64,000 bases of DNA from Oscillospiraceae bacterium (GTDB taxonomy: Bacteria > Bacillota > Clostridia > Oscillospirales > CAG-272). Below are positions 48,169 to 59,729 of this stretch, in pieces. Positions within the stretch are counted from its first letter, which is position 1. Each line of letters opens with the position of its first letter. Made by a program: the position numbers and the translations under genes. The stretch covers positions 56,985 through 120,984 of the forward strand of contig SVQP01000001.1 in the NCBI GenBank assembly GCA_015065285.1. The letters run 5' to 3'. Below the pieces are notes generated by a model. That model had not been told where the DNA came from. It saw only the letters and a list, made by a program, of their open reading frames with translations, and did no database searches.

Positions 48169-50187
48169 ATGGGTAAGATCAACGTGCTTTCCTTTGAGGT
48201 CGCCAATCTGATCGCTGCCGGTGAGGTGGTGGACAGACCCGCGTCCGCAATCAAGGAAATGATGGAAAATGCAATAGACGCAGGCGCGTCACGTATCACC
48301 GTGGAAATTCAGAACGGTGGCGTGACCTTTATGCGTGTGTCCGATAACGGGCATGGCATGCCGCCCGAGGATCTGCCCATGGCGATCAGAAGACACGCGA
48401 CCAGTAAGATCAGCGAGGCACAGGATCTGGACGGCATTGCAACGCTTGGTTTCCGCGGCGAAGCTTTGGCAGCCATTGCAGCAGTTTCCCGTCTGCGCAT
48501 TCTATCCAAAACACCGGATGCGGCGCTGGGTGCGCAGATGGACGTGGACTGCGGTGAGATCGTGGATATCACCGAGCGCGGCTGTGCTGTGGGCACCACC
48601 GTGATTGCCGAGGATCTGTTTGCCAACGTGCCTGCGCGTCGCAAATTCCTCAAGAGAGACGTGACCGAGGCAATGGCTGTGACAGCCAACGTGGAAAAGC
48701 TTGCGCTCTCGCATCCCGAGATTGCCTTTTGCCTGATCGTGGACGGAAACGTCAAGCTGGAAACGGCAGGGGATAGAAGCCTGAAGAGCGCGATCTGGTC
48801 GGTATTCGGAAAGGATTTCGCCTCCCGACTCATCGAGGTCAACGGGGATTTTGACGGCATAACGGTCAAGGGCTACGTAGGTCGCCCCGACAGCGTGCGC
48901 CCCAACCGCAACTATCAGAATTTCTTTATCAATTCCCGTTATATCAAGAGCAAAACGGCAAGCGCTGCGCTGGAGCAGGCGTTCACCTCGTATTGCGCGC
49001 CCGAAAAGTTCCCGTGCTGCGTCTTGTTTATCGGGCTCAACCCGATGCGCGTGGACGTCAACGTGCATCCTGCCAAGCTGGAGGTCAAGTTCACCAACGA
49101 AAAGCCGGTGTTTGAAAGCGTGTATTACGCGGTCAGACAGGCACTTGAGCAGAATACCGCACGCCCCGAGCTGCAGATTCCCAAGCAAAAGCCTTCGGTC
49201 TCGGATGCTTTTACCTCGGTGGAGCGCGGTGAATCGCTGGGCAAGCGCCAGCTGAGCATTGATACGCCCCCCGCTCCTGCCAAGCAGGAGAACAAATGGG
49301 AGCACCTGACCGCGCAGCAATACGTAGAGCAATACATTCAGGGCAAAAAGCCCGAAAAAAATGCAGGGCAGGAAAAGGCTGCAGCCGCAGCGCCTGCGCC
49401 TGCGCAGCCGCCCAAGGTGCCTGCAACCCGTATCCCTGAAGCGCCCCCGGAGCCAAAGACCCCTGTGATTCCACAGACGTCCCCGAAGGAGGAGAATCCC
49501 CCACAGCCAAAGACACCCCACATCCAACAGAGCCCCCAGATTCCCGAGCAAGCGCATACTCCGCTGCCTGTGCAGCCCGAGAAAGAGCCCGTACCCACGG
49601 CAGAGAAGGGCATGTATCGCTTGGCAGGTCAGGTGTTCAACGCCTACCTGATCGTGGAAATCGGTGAGCGCATGCTGCTGATCGACCAACACGCAGCGCA
49701 CGAGCGCATTTTGTTTGAGCAGCTCAAGGCAAACATGAAGCGCAAGGAGGCTGCCTCACAGCTGCTGATGCTGCCCATCGAGGTGATGATGACCTCGGGT
49801 GAGGTGCAGACGCTGGGAGATTTCCGCGCAGAGCTTGAAGCAGTTGGCTTCAGCTTTTCCACGGGTCGCTTTACGGTCACGGTGGACGCCATTCCCGTAG
49901 GACTTGAATCGGAAGCGGTGGCGCAAATGCTGCCCGTGATTGCCGAGAGATTGCAAAGCGGCACGGGAAATGCTGCCCTGACGCGTGATATTGTGTTTGA
50001 AAAGGCACTGTATCAGGGCGCGTGTAAGGCAGCTATCAAGGCAGGGCGCGTCTATCCGCCCGAGCATCTTGTATGGCTGACCGATCAGCTCATGGCACTG
50101 CCGGACATCACTTACTGTCCGCACGGCAGACCGGTTGCCATGGAAATGAGCAAGAAAAACTTAGACAGACAATTTGAAAGATCATAA
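48169..50187 (+). CDS. mutL: DNA mismatch repair protein MutL
   Basis: IAAGEVVDRPASAIKEMMENAIDAGA, GFRGEAL; DQHAAHERILFE endonuclease motif; CPHGRP. Confidence 0.97.
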   Translation: MGKINVLSFEVANLIAAGEVVDRPASAIKEMMENAIDAGASRITVEIQNGGVTFMRVSDNGHGMPPEDLPMAIRRHATSKISEAQDLDGIATLGFRGEALAAIAAVSRLRILSKTPDAALGAQMDVDCGEIVDITERGCAVGTTVIAEDLFANVPARRKFLKRDVTEAMAVTANVEKLALSHPEIAFCLIVDGNVKLETAGDRSLKSAIWSVFGKDFASRLIEVNGDFDGITVKGYVGRPDSVRPNRNYQNFFINSRYIKSKTASAALEQAFTSYCAPEKFPCCVLFIGLNPMRVDVNVHPAKLEVKFTNEKPVFESVYYAVRQALEQNTARPELQIPKQKPSVSDAFTSVERGESLGKRQLSIDTPPAPAKQENKWEHLTAQQYVEQYIQGKKPEKNAGQEKAAAAAPAPAQPPKVPATRIPEAPPEPKTPVIPQTSPKEENPPQPKTPHIQQSPQIPEQAHTPLPVQPEKEPVPTAEKGMYRLAGQVFNAYLIVEIGERMLLIDQHAAHERILFEQLKANMKRKEAASQLLMLPIEVMMTSGEVQTLGDFRAELEAVGFSFSTGRFTVTVDAIPVGLESEAVAQMLPVIAERLQSGTGNAALTRDIVFEKALYQGACKAAIKAGRVYPPEHLVWLTDQLMALPDITYCPHGRPVAMEMSKKNLDRQFERS

Positions 50188-50246
50188 AGAATACAAAGCA
50201 GGCGGTATCCTGTACTGATACTTGCCCAAGAAAGGACACAGCTATT

Positions 50247-51383
50247 ATGTTCGAACTCAAAAAACAAGAGGGAAGAGCACGCAGAGGCGTGCTGCACACC
50301 CCTCACGGTGACATTCAGACCCCCGTATTTATGAACGTGGGCACCTGCGCTGCCATCAAGGGCGGTGTATCCACGGTGGAGCTCAAGACCATTGACTGTC
50401 AGGTCGAGCTCTCCAACACCTACCATCTGCACATTCGTCCCGGTGACAAGCTGATCCACGATATGGGTGGCTTGCACAAGTTCATGAACTGGGACAGACC
50501 CATTCTGACCGACTCGGGCGGATTCCAGGTCTTCTCGCTGTCCTCCTTGCGGAAGATCAAGGAAGAGGGCGTGTATTTTGCCTCGCACATTGACGGCAAG
50601 CGCATTTTCATGGGACCTGAGGAGAGTATGCAGATCCAATCCAACCTCGCTTCCACCATTGCCATGGCATTTGACGAGTGCGTGGAAAACCCCGCAACCT
50701 ACGAATACGTCAAGCAGTCCTCCGAGAGAACCATTCGCTGGCTGGCTCGCTGCAAGGCTGAGATGCAAAGACTCAACAGCCTGCCCGAGACCATCAACAA
50801 GCAGCAGATGCTGTTTGGTATCAATCAGGGCGGCACCTACGAGGATCTGCGAATTGATAATATGCAGCGCATCGCAGAGCTGGATCTGGATGGCTATGCC
50901 ATCGGCGGTCTGGCTGTGGGCGAGAGCACTGAGGACATGTACCGTATCATCGATGCCGTTGAGCCGCACATGCCGGTCAACAAGCCCAGATACCTGATGG
51001 GTGTCGGTACTCCCTGCAACATTCTGGAGGCAGTGCATCTGGGTGTGGACTTCTTTGATTGCGTCATGCCCTCGAGAAACGCGCGTCACGGTACGCTGTT
51101 TACCTGGGAGGGCAAGATGAGCGTGCTCAACGAAAAGTACGCGCGTGATCCCCGTCCGATCGGTGTGAGCTGCGATTGCCCCACCTGCCAGAATTACAGC
51201 CGCTCCTATATCCGACACCTGATCAAGGCGAAGGAATCGCTTGGCATGCGCCTTGCGGTGCAGCACAACCTGTATTTCTATAATCAGCTGACCCGTCGCA
51301 TTCGCGAGGCACTGGACCAGGGCAGATTTGAGGAGTTCTATCAGAAATACCACATCCTTTTGGGAGAGAGGAACCCCGACTGA
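50247..51383 (+). CDS. tgt: Queuine/preQ1 tRNA-guanine transglycosylase
   Basis: DSGGFQVFSL, GGLAVGE, RNARHGTLFTWEGK, C-D-CPTCQNYSRSY zinc site. Confidence 0.97.
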   Translation: MFELKKQEGRARRGVLHTPHGDIQTPVFMNVGTCAAIKGGVSTVELKTIDCQVELSNTYHLHIRPGDKLIHDMGGLHKFMNWDRPILTDSGGFQVFSLSSLRKIKEEGVYFASHIDGKRIFMGPEESMQIQSNLASTIAMAFDECVENPATYEYVKQSSERTIRWLARCKAEMQRLNSLPETINKQQMLFGINQGGTYEDLRIDNMQRIAELDLDGYAIGGLAVGESTEDMYRIIDAVEPHMPVNKPRYLMGVGTPCNILEAVHLGVDFFDCVMPSRNARHGTLFTWEGKMSVLNEKYARDPRPIGVSCDCPTCQNYSRSYIRHLIKAKESLGMRLAVQHNLYFYNQLTRRIREALDQGRFEEFYQKYHILLGERNPD

Positions 51384-52051
51384 TGATCCGCGCAGTCATT
51401 TTTGATAAGGACGGCACGCTGCACGATACCGAAAAGGTATATCACCGAGCCTGGCGTCAGGCTGCCGAGCAGACGGGTGTGCCGCGCATTATGGAGTTTG
51501 TAGCGCTTTGCACAGGCACCAACTTTGCAAGAACCGAGCAGCTGTGGCAAGAGTTCTACGGTGACGCGTTCGCATTTTGTCCCTTCTGGGAGCTGCGCAA
51601 CAAGATTTATGACGATATGATCGAAGCAGAGGGCTTGCCCATCAAAAAGGGCGCTTACGAGCTTTTGGATTATCTGAAGCAAAACGGCTACAAGATCGGT
51701 CTTGCCACCTCTACCAACGCACCCAGAGTGGATCGCCATCTTGTGAAATCGGATATGAAAAAGTACTTTGACGCAATCGTCACGGGAGATACGGTCAGCC
51801 GCGGCAAGCCCGCGCCCGATATTTTCCTGATCGCGGCAGAGCGACTTGGCATAGAGCCTGCCGAGTGCATGGGAGTGGAGGATTCCTTCAACGGTGTACG
51901 CGCGGTCAGGGCAGCAGGCATGTATACGGTCATGGCGCCTGACATGATCGCACCCACAAAAGAAATCTTGGAGCTTGCCGATGCTTGCGTGGATGAGCTT
52001 GGGCAGATTATTTCCATACTTGAAAACATGAAAGGAACGCAAGAGATATGA
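51383..52051 (+). CDS. HAD-superfamily hydrolase (beta-phosphoglucomutase-like)
   Basis: VIFDKDGTLHDTE, GLATSTNAPRV, GKPAPDIFL, GVEDSFNGVRA. Confidence 0.9.
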   Translation: MIRAVIFDKDGTLHDTEKVYHRAWRQAAEQTGVPRIMEFVALCTGTNFARTEQLWQEFYGDAFAFCPFWELRNKIYDDMIEAEGLPIKKGAYELLDYLKQNGYKIGLATSTNAPRVDRHLVKSDMKKYFDAIVTGDTVSRGKPAPDIFLIAAERLGIEPAECMGVEDSFNGVRAVRAAGMYTVMAPDMIAPTKEILELADACVDELGQIISILENMKGTQEI

Positions 52052-53427
52052 TTGACAGAAGACTTGCCGAGGAGATCCTCGGAATTGCGCTCTCGGGTGG
52101 CGGCGACTTTGCCGAGATTTACCAGGAGCTGACGCAAAACGGAAACGTCCGCATGCTGGACGGAAAAATTGAGGCGATTGGTGACAACGTGCTCTCGGGC
52201 GTGGGCATCCGCACCTTTGTAGGCACGCAGACCGTATATGCAACCACCACGGATATTTCAAGAGAGGGCTTGATCCGCTGCGCAAAGTCGGTAGCAGAGG
52301 CTGTCGGTGAGGTCAAGGGCGCTGTTTCCTTGCACCTTTGCGAACGCGTATTCCCCAATATTCATCCCGTTACCACCGTGCCCGCATCAGCAGATATGAA
52401 GCAGAAGATCGATCTTGTCAAGCTGGCTTGCAACACGGCAAAGGACTACCATAAGAGCATTGTACAGGTTGCAGGCACACTGCTGACGGTGGATCATTCC
52501 ATCCTTGTTGCAAACTCCGAGGGACTTTATACCACCAACAGAAGCATCCGCACCCGTATGGCGGTCAATGCCGTGGCATCCAACGGCACCGAAAATCAGT
52601 CCGGCTCCTGCTCGCCCGGTCGCAGCATGGGTCTTGAGGTATTTGATCTGTTTTGTCCCGAGGACATTGGCACCGAGGCTGCAAGACAGGCAGTTGTAAA
52701 CCTCAATGCCGATTATTGCCCCGCAGGCAAGATGACGGTTGCCATTGAAAACGGCTTTGGTGGCGTCATTTTCCATGAAGCTTGCGGTCACTCGCTGGAG
52801 GCAACCTCGGTTGCCATCGGTGCTTCGCAAATGGCAGGCAAGCTGGGTCAGATGATTGCAAATCCCAAGGTCACCGCCATTGACGACGGTACCATCCCGA
52901 ACGCATGGGGCTCTGTCAACATCGATGACGAGGGCAACCCCACACAGCGCAACGTGCTCATTGAGAACGGTGTGCTCAAGAGCTACATGATCGACCGTCT
53001 GGGCTCTCGTCGTATGGGGCTTCCCATGACCGGTAACAGCCGCAGACAGGGCTACGATTACGAGCCGACCAGCCGTATGACCAATACCTTTATTGATAAC
53101 GGCCCCGATAAAAACGAGGACATCATTGCCTCCATCGAATACGGTCTGTATGCCAAGGAGATGGGCGGCGGCTCGGTCAACCCCCTGACCGGTGCATTCA
53201 ATTTCTCGGTTCGCGAAGGCTATATCGTACGCAACGGCAAGATCTGCGAGGCAGTGCGCGGTGCATCTTTGATTGGTACCGGCTCCCAGATCCTCAAGGA
53301 TATTGACATGGTCGGTCAGAATCTGGCAACCGGACAGGGTATGTGCGGCTCTTCCAGCGGCAGCGTGCCCACCGACGTAGGTCAGCCCCTGATCCGTGTA
53401 TCCGAGATCACGGTTGGTGGCAGATAA
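52048..53427 (+). CDS. tldD: TldD family metalloprotease
   Basis: HEACGHSLE (HExxxH), TGNSRRQGYDY, NTFIDNG. Confidence 0.94.
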   Translation: MIDRRLAEEILGIALSGGGDFAEIYQELTQNGNVRMLDGKIEAIGDNVLSGVGIRTFVGTQTVYATTTDISREGLIRCAKSVAEAVGEVKGAVSLHLCERVFPNIHPVTTVPASADMKQKIDLVKLACNTAKDYHKSIVQVAGTLLTVDHSILVANSEGLYTTNRSIRTRMAVNAVASNGTENQSGSCSPGRSMGLEVFDLFCPEDIGTEAARQAVVNLNADYCPAGKMTVAIENGFGGVIFHEACGHSLEATSVAIGASQMAGKLGQMIANPKVTAIDDGTIPNAWGSVNIDDEGNPTQRNVLIENGVLKSYMIDRLGSRRMGLPMTGNSRRQGYDYEPTSRMTNTFIDNGPDKNEDIIASIEYGLYAKEMGGGSVNPLTGAFNFSVREGYIVRNGKICEAVRGASLIGTGSQILKDIDMVGQNLATGQGMCGSSSGSVPTDVGQPLIRVSEITVGGR

Positions 53428-53440
53428 GGAGGATGGAGAC

Positions 53441-54784
53441 ATGGAATTGACTTGTGCTAAAAATATCATTTTTGAAGCTGCCAAGGCGGCAGGCTTGACT
53501 GAATATGAGATCTATTATATGAGCAGCTCCAGCCTTTCTGCAGAGGCGCTCAAGGACTCTTTGAGCGGCTTTAGCTGCGGAGAGGGCGGTGGCATCAGCC
53601 TGCGCTGCATTGTGGACGGTAAGATGGGATATGCCTCTACCGAGCTGTTTGAGCAGGGTGAGCTTGAGGATCTTGTGCGCCGCGCTTGCGACAATGCGCG
53701 CTATATTGAAAAAGAAGATACCGCACCCATTTTTGCAGGCTCCGAGCACTATGCTACTCTGGATTTGCCCGAATTTACCCCCTTGACAGCTGCAGAAGCA
53801 AAGGCAATGACGCTGGATATGCAAGCGCAGGTGTACGCGGCACATAAGGGTGTGACTGACGGTACGCAGTCTGCCTGCATCTCCTCGGGCATTGAGATCT
53901 ATCTTTGCAACTCGCACGGTCTGGAGCTTTCCAATCGCATCGGCTTGAACGGTATTTATGCGATGCCCATTATCAAGGTTGGAGAAGAGAGCGCAGACGG
54001 CTTTGCATTTTCTCTGTGCTCGGATAAAGAAAAGGTTTCCACGCTTGCAAAAAAAGCAACCGAAGAGGCAGCAGCCAAGATCGGCGCGGGCAGCGTAGCC
54101 TCCGGCAAGTACAACGTTGTGCTTGCGGGCAGCGAAATGCGCTCGATCCTCTCGGTGTTCTCCAGTGCCTTCTCGGCAAAGAATGCGCAGATGGGACTTT
54201 CCTTGCTGGCAGGTAAGGAAGGGCAAAAGATTGCTGCTGATTGCGTCAGCATTACCGACGACCCCATGAGAGCAGGCGCTCCCGTACAGACCCACTTTGA
54301 CGGTGAGGGTGTTGCAACGTATAAAAAGGACGTAGTCAAGGATGGTGTGCTCAACACGCTGCTTTACGACCTGACCTGCGCAGCCAAGGCGGGCGTTGCC
54401 TCTACCGGTAACGGTATGCGCGGCTCTTATGCGTCGCAGGTGGGCATCGCTCCCTTTAATTTCAGCATTTGCCCCGGCAATCTGACCGAGGACGAGCTGC
54501 TTGCAAAGGCAGAGAACGGCATTTACGTCACTCAGGTCAAGGGCTTGCACGCAGGCGCGGACGCTACCACAGGCGATTTCTCGATTGAAAGCGAGGGCTT
54601 TGTGATCGAAAACGGCAAAAAGGCAGGATACGTGCGCTCGTTTACCATCGCGGGCAATTTCTTTGAGCTGCTCAAGAGCATTGACAGCATTGCAGATACG
54701 GTTGACTGGGGCATTCCCGGCGGCTTTACCGTATTTGGCTCGCCCGCAGTGCTTGTACGCGACATGAGCGTGGCGGGAAAATAA
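53441..54784 (+). CDS. tldE: TldE/PmbA family protein
   Basis: Start trimmed to [18 protein letters not shown]; pairs with tldD; lacks HExxxH. Confidence 0.9.
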   Translation: MELTCAKNIIFEAAKAAGLTEYEIYYMSSSSLSAEALKDSLSGFSCGEGGGISLRCIVDGKMGYASTELFEQGELEDLVRRACDNARYIEKEDTAPIFAGSEHYATLDLPEFTPLTAAEAKAMTLDMQAQVYAAHKGVTDGTQSACISSGIEIYLCNSHGLELSNRIGLNGIYAMPIIKVGEESADGFAFSLCSDKEKVSTLAKKATEEAAAKIGAGSVASGKYNVVLAGSEMRSILSVFSSAFSAKNAQMGLSLLAGKEGQKIAADCVSITDDPMRAGAPVQTHFDGEGVATYKKDVVKDGVLNTLLYDLTCAAKAGVASTGNGMRGSYASQVGIAPFNFSICPGNLTEDELLAKAENGIYVTQVKGLHAGADATTGDFSIESEGFVIENGKKAGYVRSFTIAGNFFELLKSIDSIADTVDWGIPGGFTVFGSPAVLVRDMSVAGK

Positions 54785-54788
54785 TCAA

Positions 54789-54848
54789 ACCAAATGAAAG
54801 TGCGCTGCGCGTGTATATGCACGCGCAGCGTTATTTGGTGCTTTTTAT
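54789..54848 (+). terminator. Long intrinsic terminator hairpin after tldE
   Basis: accaaat..cgctgcgcgtg-tatatg-cacgcgcagcg..atttggt, then gctttttat. Confidence 0.7.
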
Positions 54849-54868
54849 AAGAAAGATTGCAATTCCTC

Positions 54869-54897
54869 TTGACAAAAACTGCATTTTTGTATATAAT
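54869..54897 (+). promoter_or_regulatory. Sigma-A promoter of rny
   Basis: TTGACA-N17-TATAAT. Confidence 0.78.
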
Positions 54898-54999
54898 AAT
54901 GATAAGTATTGTAAACTGCATAAAGTGTTTTTTGCTATACTGACATACAACAATGAACAAATGAAAACAAAAAAAACAGAAAAGGAGGTGCACAAGAAA

Positions 55000-56562
55000 A
55001 TGCCATGGGAAAACCCCACGACTTTTTGGATTAGCACAATAGTTGTGGCTTTGGTTTGCATCGTTGTCGGCGTACTGGTCGGTGTTTTGTACCGCAAGAA
55101 GGTTGCCGAGCGCATCATTGGCTCTGCCGAACAGAAGGCGAAATCCTTGGTTGAAGAAGGAACCAAGCAAGCAGCCTCGGCACAGAAAGAGGCATTGCTC
55201 TCCGCCAAAGAGGAAATTATGCGTCAGCGTAATGACTTTGAGCGTGAAATGAAAGAACGCAGAAACGAAGTTTCAAGAACCGAATCCAGACTTGCCAAAA
55301 AAGAAGAAACTCTTGAGAAAAAGACCGAACAGGTTGAACACAAGAGCGAACAGCTTGACAAAAAGATTAAAGAAAACGAGCAGTTCCGCGAGTTGATCGC
55401 AGAGCAGCTGAAAATGCAGATGAACAAGCTCGAAACCATTGCGGGTTATTCTGCCGAGCAAGCCAAGGAAGAATTGGTGGCTCGCGTGGAGAATGAGGCG
55501 AAGGAGGAAATTGCCAGACGCCTTGAAGAGCTTGAAGCACAGTATAAGGAAGATGCCGAGGAAAAGGCTCGCGACATCATCACCCTTGCAATTCAACGCT
55601 ACGCATCCGATCAGGTTGCAGAGGTCACCATCTCGACCGTCGCGCTCCCCAATGACGATATGAAGGGACGCATCATCGGTAGAGAGGGCAGAAACATCCA
55701 GCAGCTTGAAAAGCTGACCGGCGTTGAGCTGATCGTGGACGATACCCCCGAAACCATTATTCTTTCGGGCTTTGACCCAGTTCGCCGCGAGGTTGCAAGA
55801 CTTGCACTTGAAAAATTGATTTCTGACGGCAGAATCCATCCTACCCGTATTGAGGAAATGGTGGAGAAGGCTAAGAGAGAGGTTGACACCGCAGTCAAGC
55901 AGGCAGGCGAGCGCGCCATCTATGAGGTTGGCGTTCGTAACCTGAATCCCGAGCTTGTCAGACTGCTGGGCAGACTTCGCTACAGAACCAGCTACGGACA
56001 AAACGTACTCAAGCACTCCATCGAGGTTGCCTTCTTGGCAGGCGTGATGGCAGAGGAGCTTGGCGTGGATGCTGCGCTTGCACGCAGAGCCGGCTTGCTG
56101 CATGATATCGGCAAGGCGTTCCCGCAGGACGTTGAAGGTACCCACGTACAGATCGGTGTCAATGCCGTCAAGAAGTACAAGGAGAGCCGTGAGGTGGTAC
56201 ATGCCATCGAGGCACATCACAATGACGTTGAACCCAAGACCGTGATCGCTTTCTTAGTACAGGCAGCTGACGCTATTTCGGCAGCAAGACCCGGTGCCCG
56301 TAGAGAGGACATGGATAACTACATCAAGCGCCTTGAAAAGATCGAGGAGATTGCAAAATCCTTCGGTGGCGTTGATAAAGCGTATGCTATTCAGGCGGGT
56401 AGAGAAATCCGCGTGATGGTAAATCCCGAGACTGTCAGCGATGACAATATGAAGATTGTTGCAAGAGAAATGGCTGAGAAGATTCAGAACGAGGTTCAGT
56501 ATCCCGGTCAGATCAAGATCAACATCATTCGCGAAAGTCGCGTAGTGGATTACGCAAAGTAA
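55000..56562 (+). CDS. rny: Ribonuclease Y
   Basis: N-terminal TM, long coiled coil, KH domain ([29 protein letters not shown]), HD domain; RBS ggaggt before ATG 55000. Confidence 0.96.
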   Translation: MPWENPTTFWISTIVVALVCIVVGVLVGVLYRKKVAERIIGSAEQKAKSLVEEGTKQAASAQKEALLSAKEEIMRQRNDFEREMKERRNEVSRTESRLAKKEETLEKKTEQVEHKSEQLDKKIKENEQFRELIAEQLKMQMNKLETIAGYSAEQAKEELVARVENEAKEEIARRLEELEAQYKEDAEEKARDIITLAIQRYASDQVAEVTISTVALPNDDMKGRIIGREGRNIQQLEKLTGVELIVDDTPETIILSGFDPVRREVARLALEKLISDGRIHPTRIEEMVEKAKREVDTAVKQAGERAIYEVGVRNLNPELVRLLGRLRYRTSYGQNVLKHSIEVAFLAGVMAEELGVDAALARRAGLLHDIGKAFPQDVEGTHVQIGVNAVKKYKESREVVHAIEAHHNDVEPKTVIAFLVQAADAISAARPGARREDMDNYIKRLEKIEEIAKSFGGVDKAYAIQAGREIRVMVNPETVSDDNMKIVAREMAEKIQNEVQYPGQIKINIIRESRVVDYAK

Positions 56563-56703
56563 TGACAATGTCATAATCGCACTCAAAAAATATTGCTATA
56601 AGGATTGCCCTTAAGGGATTTTCATAGAATTTATATAAATTCCCGCAGCAGATGACCAGCACGCACCGCGTGTTGCAAATATATATTTGATGAGAAAAAA
56701 CAG

Positions 56704-56735
56704 GGACGCCACCGTGTGTGGCGTCCTAACTTTTT
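56704..56735 (+). terminator. Intrinsic terminator
   Basis: ggacgccac-cgtgt-gtggcgtcc then taactttttg. Confidence 0.7.
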
Positions 56736-56829
56736 GTCAAAGAAATAAACAAAAGATAGAAAAAACAACGAAAAATAGAGAATCTTGCGCAAAAATACGC
56801 AATTTCGTAACGGCAAAGCGTCACAGCCC

Positions 56830-56858
56830 TTGACAAGCGAGATTTGATATGGTAAAAT
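56830..56858 (+). promoter_or_regulatory. Sigma-A promoter of the glycyl-tRNA synthetase gene
   Basis: TTGACA-N17-TAAAAT. Confidence 0.75.
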
Positions 56859-56914
56859 AAAGTATTATCATGGGTAAATATGTGGATGATAAATATATCC
56901 CTTTGGAGGTTACT

Positions 56915-58312
56915 ATGAACAACAGCGAAAAGACTATGGACAAAATCGTCGCCCTGTGTAAGAACAGAGGCTTTATCTATCCCGGCTCCGAGATCTACGG
57001 TGGCTTGGCAAACTCCTGGGACTACGGTCCTTTGGGCGTTGAATTCAAGAACAACGTAAAAAAGGCTTGGTGGAAGAAATTCGTGCAGGAATCCCGCTAT
57101 AACGTGGGTCTGGACAGCGCGATCATCATGAATCCCCAGACCTGGGTGGCATCCGGTCACCTGGGCGGCTTCTCCGACCCCTTGATGGACTGCAAGGTTT
57201 GCCGTGCACGTCACAGAGCGGACAAGCTGATTGAGGATTATGCATTCCAGAACGGTCTTGAGGACAATCCCGCAGGCTGGACAGATGATGAAATGATGGC
57301 TTATATCAAGGAAAAGCACATCTGCTGCCCCGATTGTGGCTCGGGTGACTTTACCAGCATCCGTAAGTTCAATCTGATGTTCAAGACCTTTATCGGTGTC
57401 ACCGAAGAGTCTACCAATACGGTATATCTGCGCCCCGAGACCGCACAGGGCATCTTTGTGCAGTTCAAGAACGTGGCGCGCTCCTGCCGTAAGAAGATGC
57501 CTTTTGGCGTTGGTCAGATCGGTAAGTCCTTCCGTAACGAGATCACGCCCGGTAACTTTGTATTCCGTACCCGTGAATTCGAGCAGATGGAGCTGGAATT
57601 CTTCTGTAAGCCCGGCACAGACCTGGAATGGTTCCAGTACTGGAGATCCTATTGCGAGAATTGGCTTGTAAACCTTGGCATGAAGAGAGAGAATATGCGT
57701 CTGCGTGACCATAGCGCAGAGGAGCTGTGCTTCTATTCCAAGGGCACGACCGATATCGAATTTTTGTTCCCGTTTGGTTGGGGTGAGCTGTGGGGCATTG
57801 CCGACAGAACCGACTATGACCTGACCCAGCATCAGAACGTTTCGGGCGAGAGCATGGAGTATTTCGATCCCGAAACCAACGAAAAGTATATTCCTTACGT
57901 CATCGAGCCCTCTCTGGGCGCTGACAGAGTTGCACTGGCGTTCCTGTGCGACGCTTACGATGAGGAAGTCGTGGATCCTGCAAAGAACGACGTGCGCGTG
58001 GTTCTGCATCTGCATCCCGCACTGGCACCCGTTAAGGTTGCTGTTCTGCCTCTGTCCAAGAAGCTTTCCGAAAAGGCAGGCGAGGTTTATGACCAGCTTG
58101 CTAAGTACTATAACTGCGAATTTGATGAAACCGGCTCGATCGGTAAGCGTTACCGTCGTCAGGACGAGATCGGCACGCCTTTGTGCGTGACCTATGATTT
58201 CGAGTCCGAGACCGATGGCTGCGTAACGGTTCGCGACAGAGACACCATGGAGCAGATCCGTCTGCCCATTTCCGAGCTCAAGGCGTATATCGACAAAGTG
58301 GTTGAGTTCTGA
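56915..58312 (+). CDS. glyS: Glycyl-tRNA synthetase (single-chain, dimeric type)
   Basis: [56 protein letters not shown]. Confidence 0.97.
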   Translation: MNNSEKTMDKIVALCKNRGFIYPGSEIYGGLANSWDYGPLGVEFKNNVKKAWWKKFVQESRYNVGLDSAIIMNPQTWVASGHLGGFSDPLMDCKVCRARHRADKLIEDYAFQNGLEDNPAGWTDDEMMAYIKEKHICCPDCGSGDFTSIRKFNLMFKTFIGVTEESTNTVYLRPETAQGIFVQFKNVARSCRKKMPFGVGQIGKSFRNEITPGNFVFRTREFEQMELEFFCKPGTDLEWFQYWRSYCENWLVNLGMKRENMRLRDHSAEELCFYSKGTTDIEFLFPFGWGELWGIADRTDYDLTQHQNVSGESMEYFDPETNEKYIPYVIEPSLGADRVALAFLCDAYDEEVVDPAKNDVRVVLHLHPALAPVKVAVLPLSKKLSEKAGEVYDQLAKYYNCEFDETGSIGKRYRRQDEIGTPLCVTYDFESETDGCVTVRDRDTMEQIRLPISELKAYIDKVVEF

Positions 58313-59139
58313 TGGAGCAATTTCCTCTTTGGGGAACGTTGGTTAACACCGGAACCGTCATTCTGGGCTCGTTCTTTGGACTTTTGATCCACCTGATCTC
58401 CAAAAAAGGTAAGCTGAGCAGCCCGAGGTATGCCGAGGTATCCGAATCGATCATGAAGGGCTTGGGCCTTGCCGTGGTCATGGTGGGTATCGGGGGCGCA
58501 CTTAAGGGCGTGATCAATGATGCCGTGACTGATGCGGTTGTCTCTCCCGATCTGCTTGTGGGCGGACTTTCGAGCGAAAACACCATCATCACCATACTCT
58601 CGATCGTGCTTGGCGTGCTGGTTGGCGGCTTGATAGACATTGACCGTTGGGTCAATCTGCTTGGTAAGAAGGTAGAGACGCTGTTTAACCGCAATCAAGC
58701 GGCTGCTTCGGTGCACGTGCCGGTGGCGCAGGGCTTTGTATCCGCATCGCTTTTGTTTTGCGTGGGTTCTATGACCATTGTCGGCTCTATCCAGAGCGGA
58801 CTTTCGGGTAATCACGATCTTCTTTACACCAAATCCATGCTGGATTTTGTTTCGTCCATCATTCTGTCCTCCACAATGGGCGTGGGCGTGCTGCTTTCCT
58901 CGGTATTTGTGCTGGTATTTCAGGGTGGCATTGCGCTGGTTTCCTATCTGGCAGGGCAGGGGCTTTCCACTGCCGTGATCGATACCATGAGCAGCGTGGG
59001 CTCTGTGCTGATCGTAGGACTTGGACTTAACGTTATGGGCGTGACCAAACTCAAAATCATGAACTATCTGCCTGCAGTCTTTTTCCCCATTGCGCTGGTG
59101 CCGCTCTGGGATTGGATCGTGGGACTGATTGTCAAATAA
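58312..59139 (+). CDS. DUF554 family membrane protein
   Basis: GTLVNTGTVILGSFFGLLI, ASLLFCVGSMTIVGSIQSGLSGNHDLLYTKSMLDF. Confidence 0.9.
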   Translation: MEQFPLWGTLVNTGTVILGSFFGLLIHLISKKGKLSSPRYAEVSESIMKGLGLAVVMVGIGGALKGVINDAVTDAVVSPDLLVGGLSSENTIITILSIVLGVLVGGLIDIDRWVNLLGKKVETLFNRNQAAASVHVPVAQGFVSASLLFCVGSMTIVGSIQSGLSGNHDLLYTKSMLDFVSSIILSSTMGVGVLLSSVFVLVFQGGIALVSYLAGQGLSTAVIDTMSSVGSVLIVGLGLNVMGVTKLKIMNYLPAVFFPIALVPLWDWIVGLIVK

Positions 59140-59148
59140 AATGAAAAA

Positions 59149-59182
59149 GAAAAAGCCGTTTCCCGGCTTTTTCTTTTTTTTA
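59149..59182 (+). terminator. Intrinsic terminator after the DUF554 gene
   Basis: gaaaaagccg-tttcc-cggctttttc-ttttttt. Confidence 0.85.
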
Positions 59183-59203
59183 TAAGGGAAAATCAGGAAA
59201 AGC

Positions 59204-59239
59204 AAAAGAACCGTGTTGACTTGCAACACGGTTCTTTTT
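59204..59239 (-). terminator. Terminator of the rplJL operon (hairpin symmetric)
   Basis: aaaagaaccgtgttg-acttg-caacacggttcttttt. Confidence 0.75.
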
Positions 59240-59294
59240 GCTATCCATAGACAAAACAGTAGCAAATTGTTTGTGTGTATTTCCGGAAGGGAAA

Positions 59295-59672
59295 TTACTT
59301 GATGGTAACAGTTGCGCCAGCAGCGGTGAGCTGTTCCTTGATCTTCTCTGCGTCTTCCTTGGAAACGCCTTCCTTCAGAATCTTGGGAGCGCCCTCTACG
59401 AGGTCCTTTGCGTCCTTCAGGCCGAGGCCGGTGATCTCGCGAACAACCTTGATAACGTCGAGCTTCTTTGCGCCGAAGCTGGTGAGTTCTACATCGAACT
59501 CGGTCTTCTCCTCAACTGCTGCTGCAGCGGGAGCTGCTGCGCCACCAACTGCAACGGGAGCTGCAGCGGATACGCCGAATTCCTCTTCAACTGCCTTAAC
59601 CAGGTCAGCGAGCTCGAGGATAGTGAGAGTCTTGATTTCTTCAACAATAGCTGTAATCTTTTCGGATGCCAT
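59295..59672 (-). CDS. rplL: 50S ribosomal protein L7/L12
   Basis: [31 protein letters not shown]...[41 protein letters not shown]. Confidence 0.97.
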   Translation of the reverse strand: MASEKITAIVEEIKTLTILELADLVKAVEEEFGVSAAAPVAVGGAAAPAAAAVEEKTEFDVELTSFGAKKLDVIKVVREITGLGLKDAKDLVEGAPKILKEGVSKEDAEKIKEQLTAAGATVTIK

Positions 59673-59729
59673 GATAAATTACCTCCTGAATTGTGAGTGT
59701 TTTTAAAAATTTGTGTGTGATGCAGAAAA

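Noticed and set aside
56859-56914. T-box riboswitch in front of glyS
   Set aside because: The predicted leader is only about 50 nt and no T-box sequence or antiterminator is visible.
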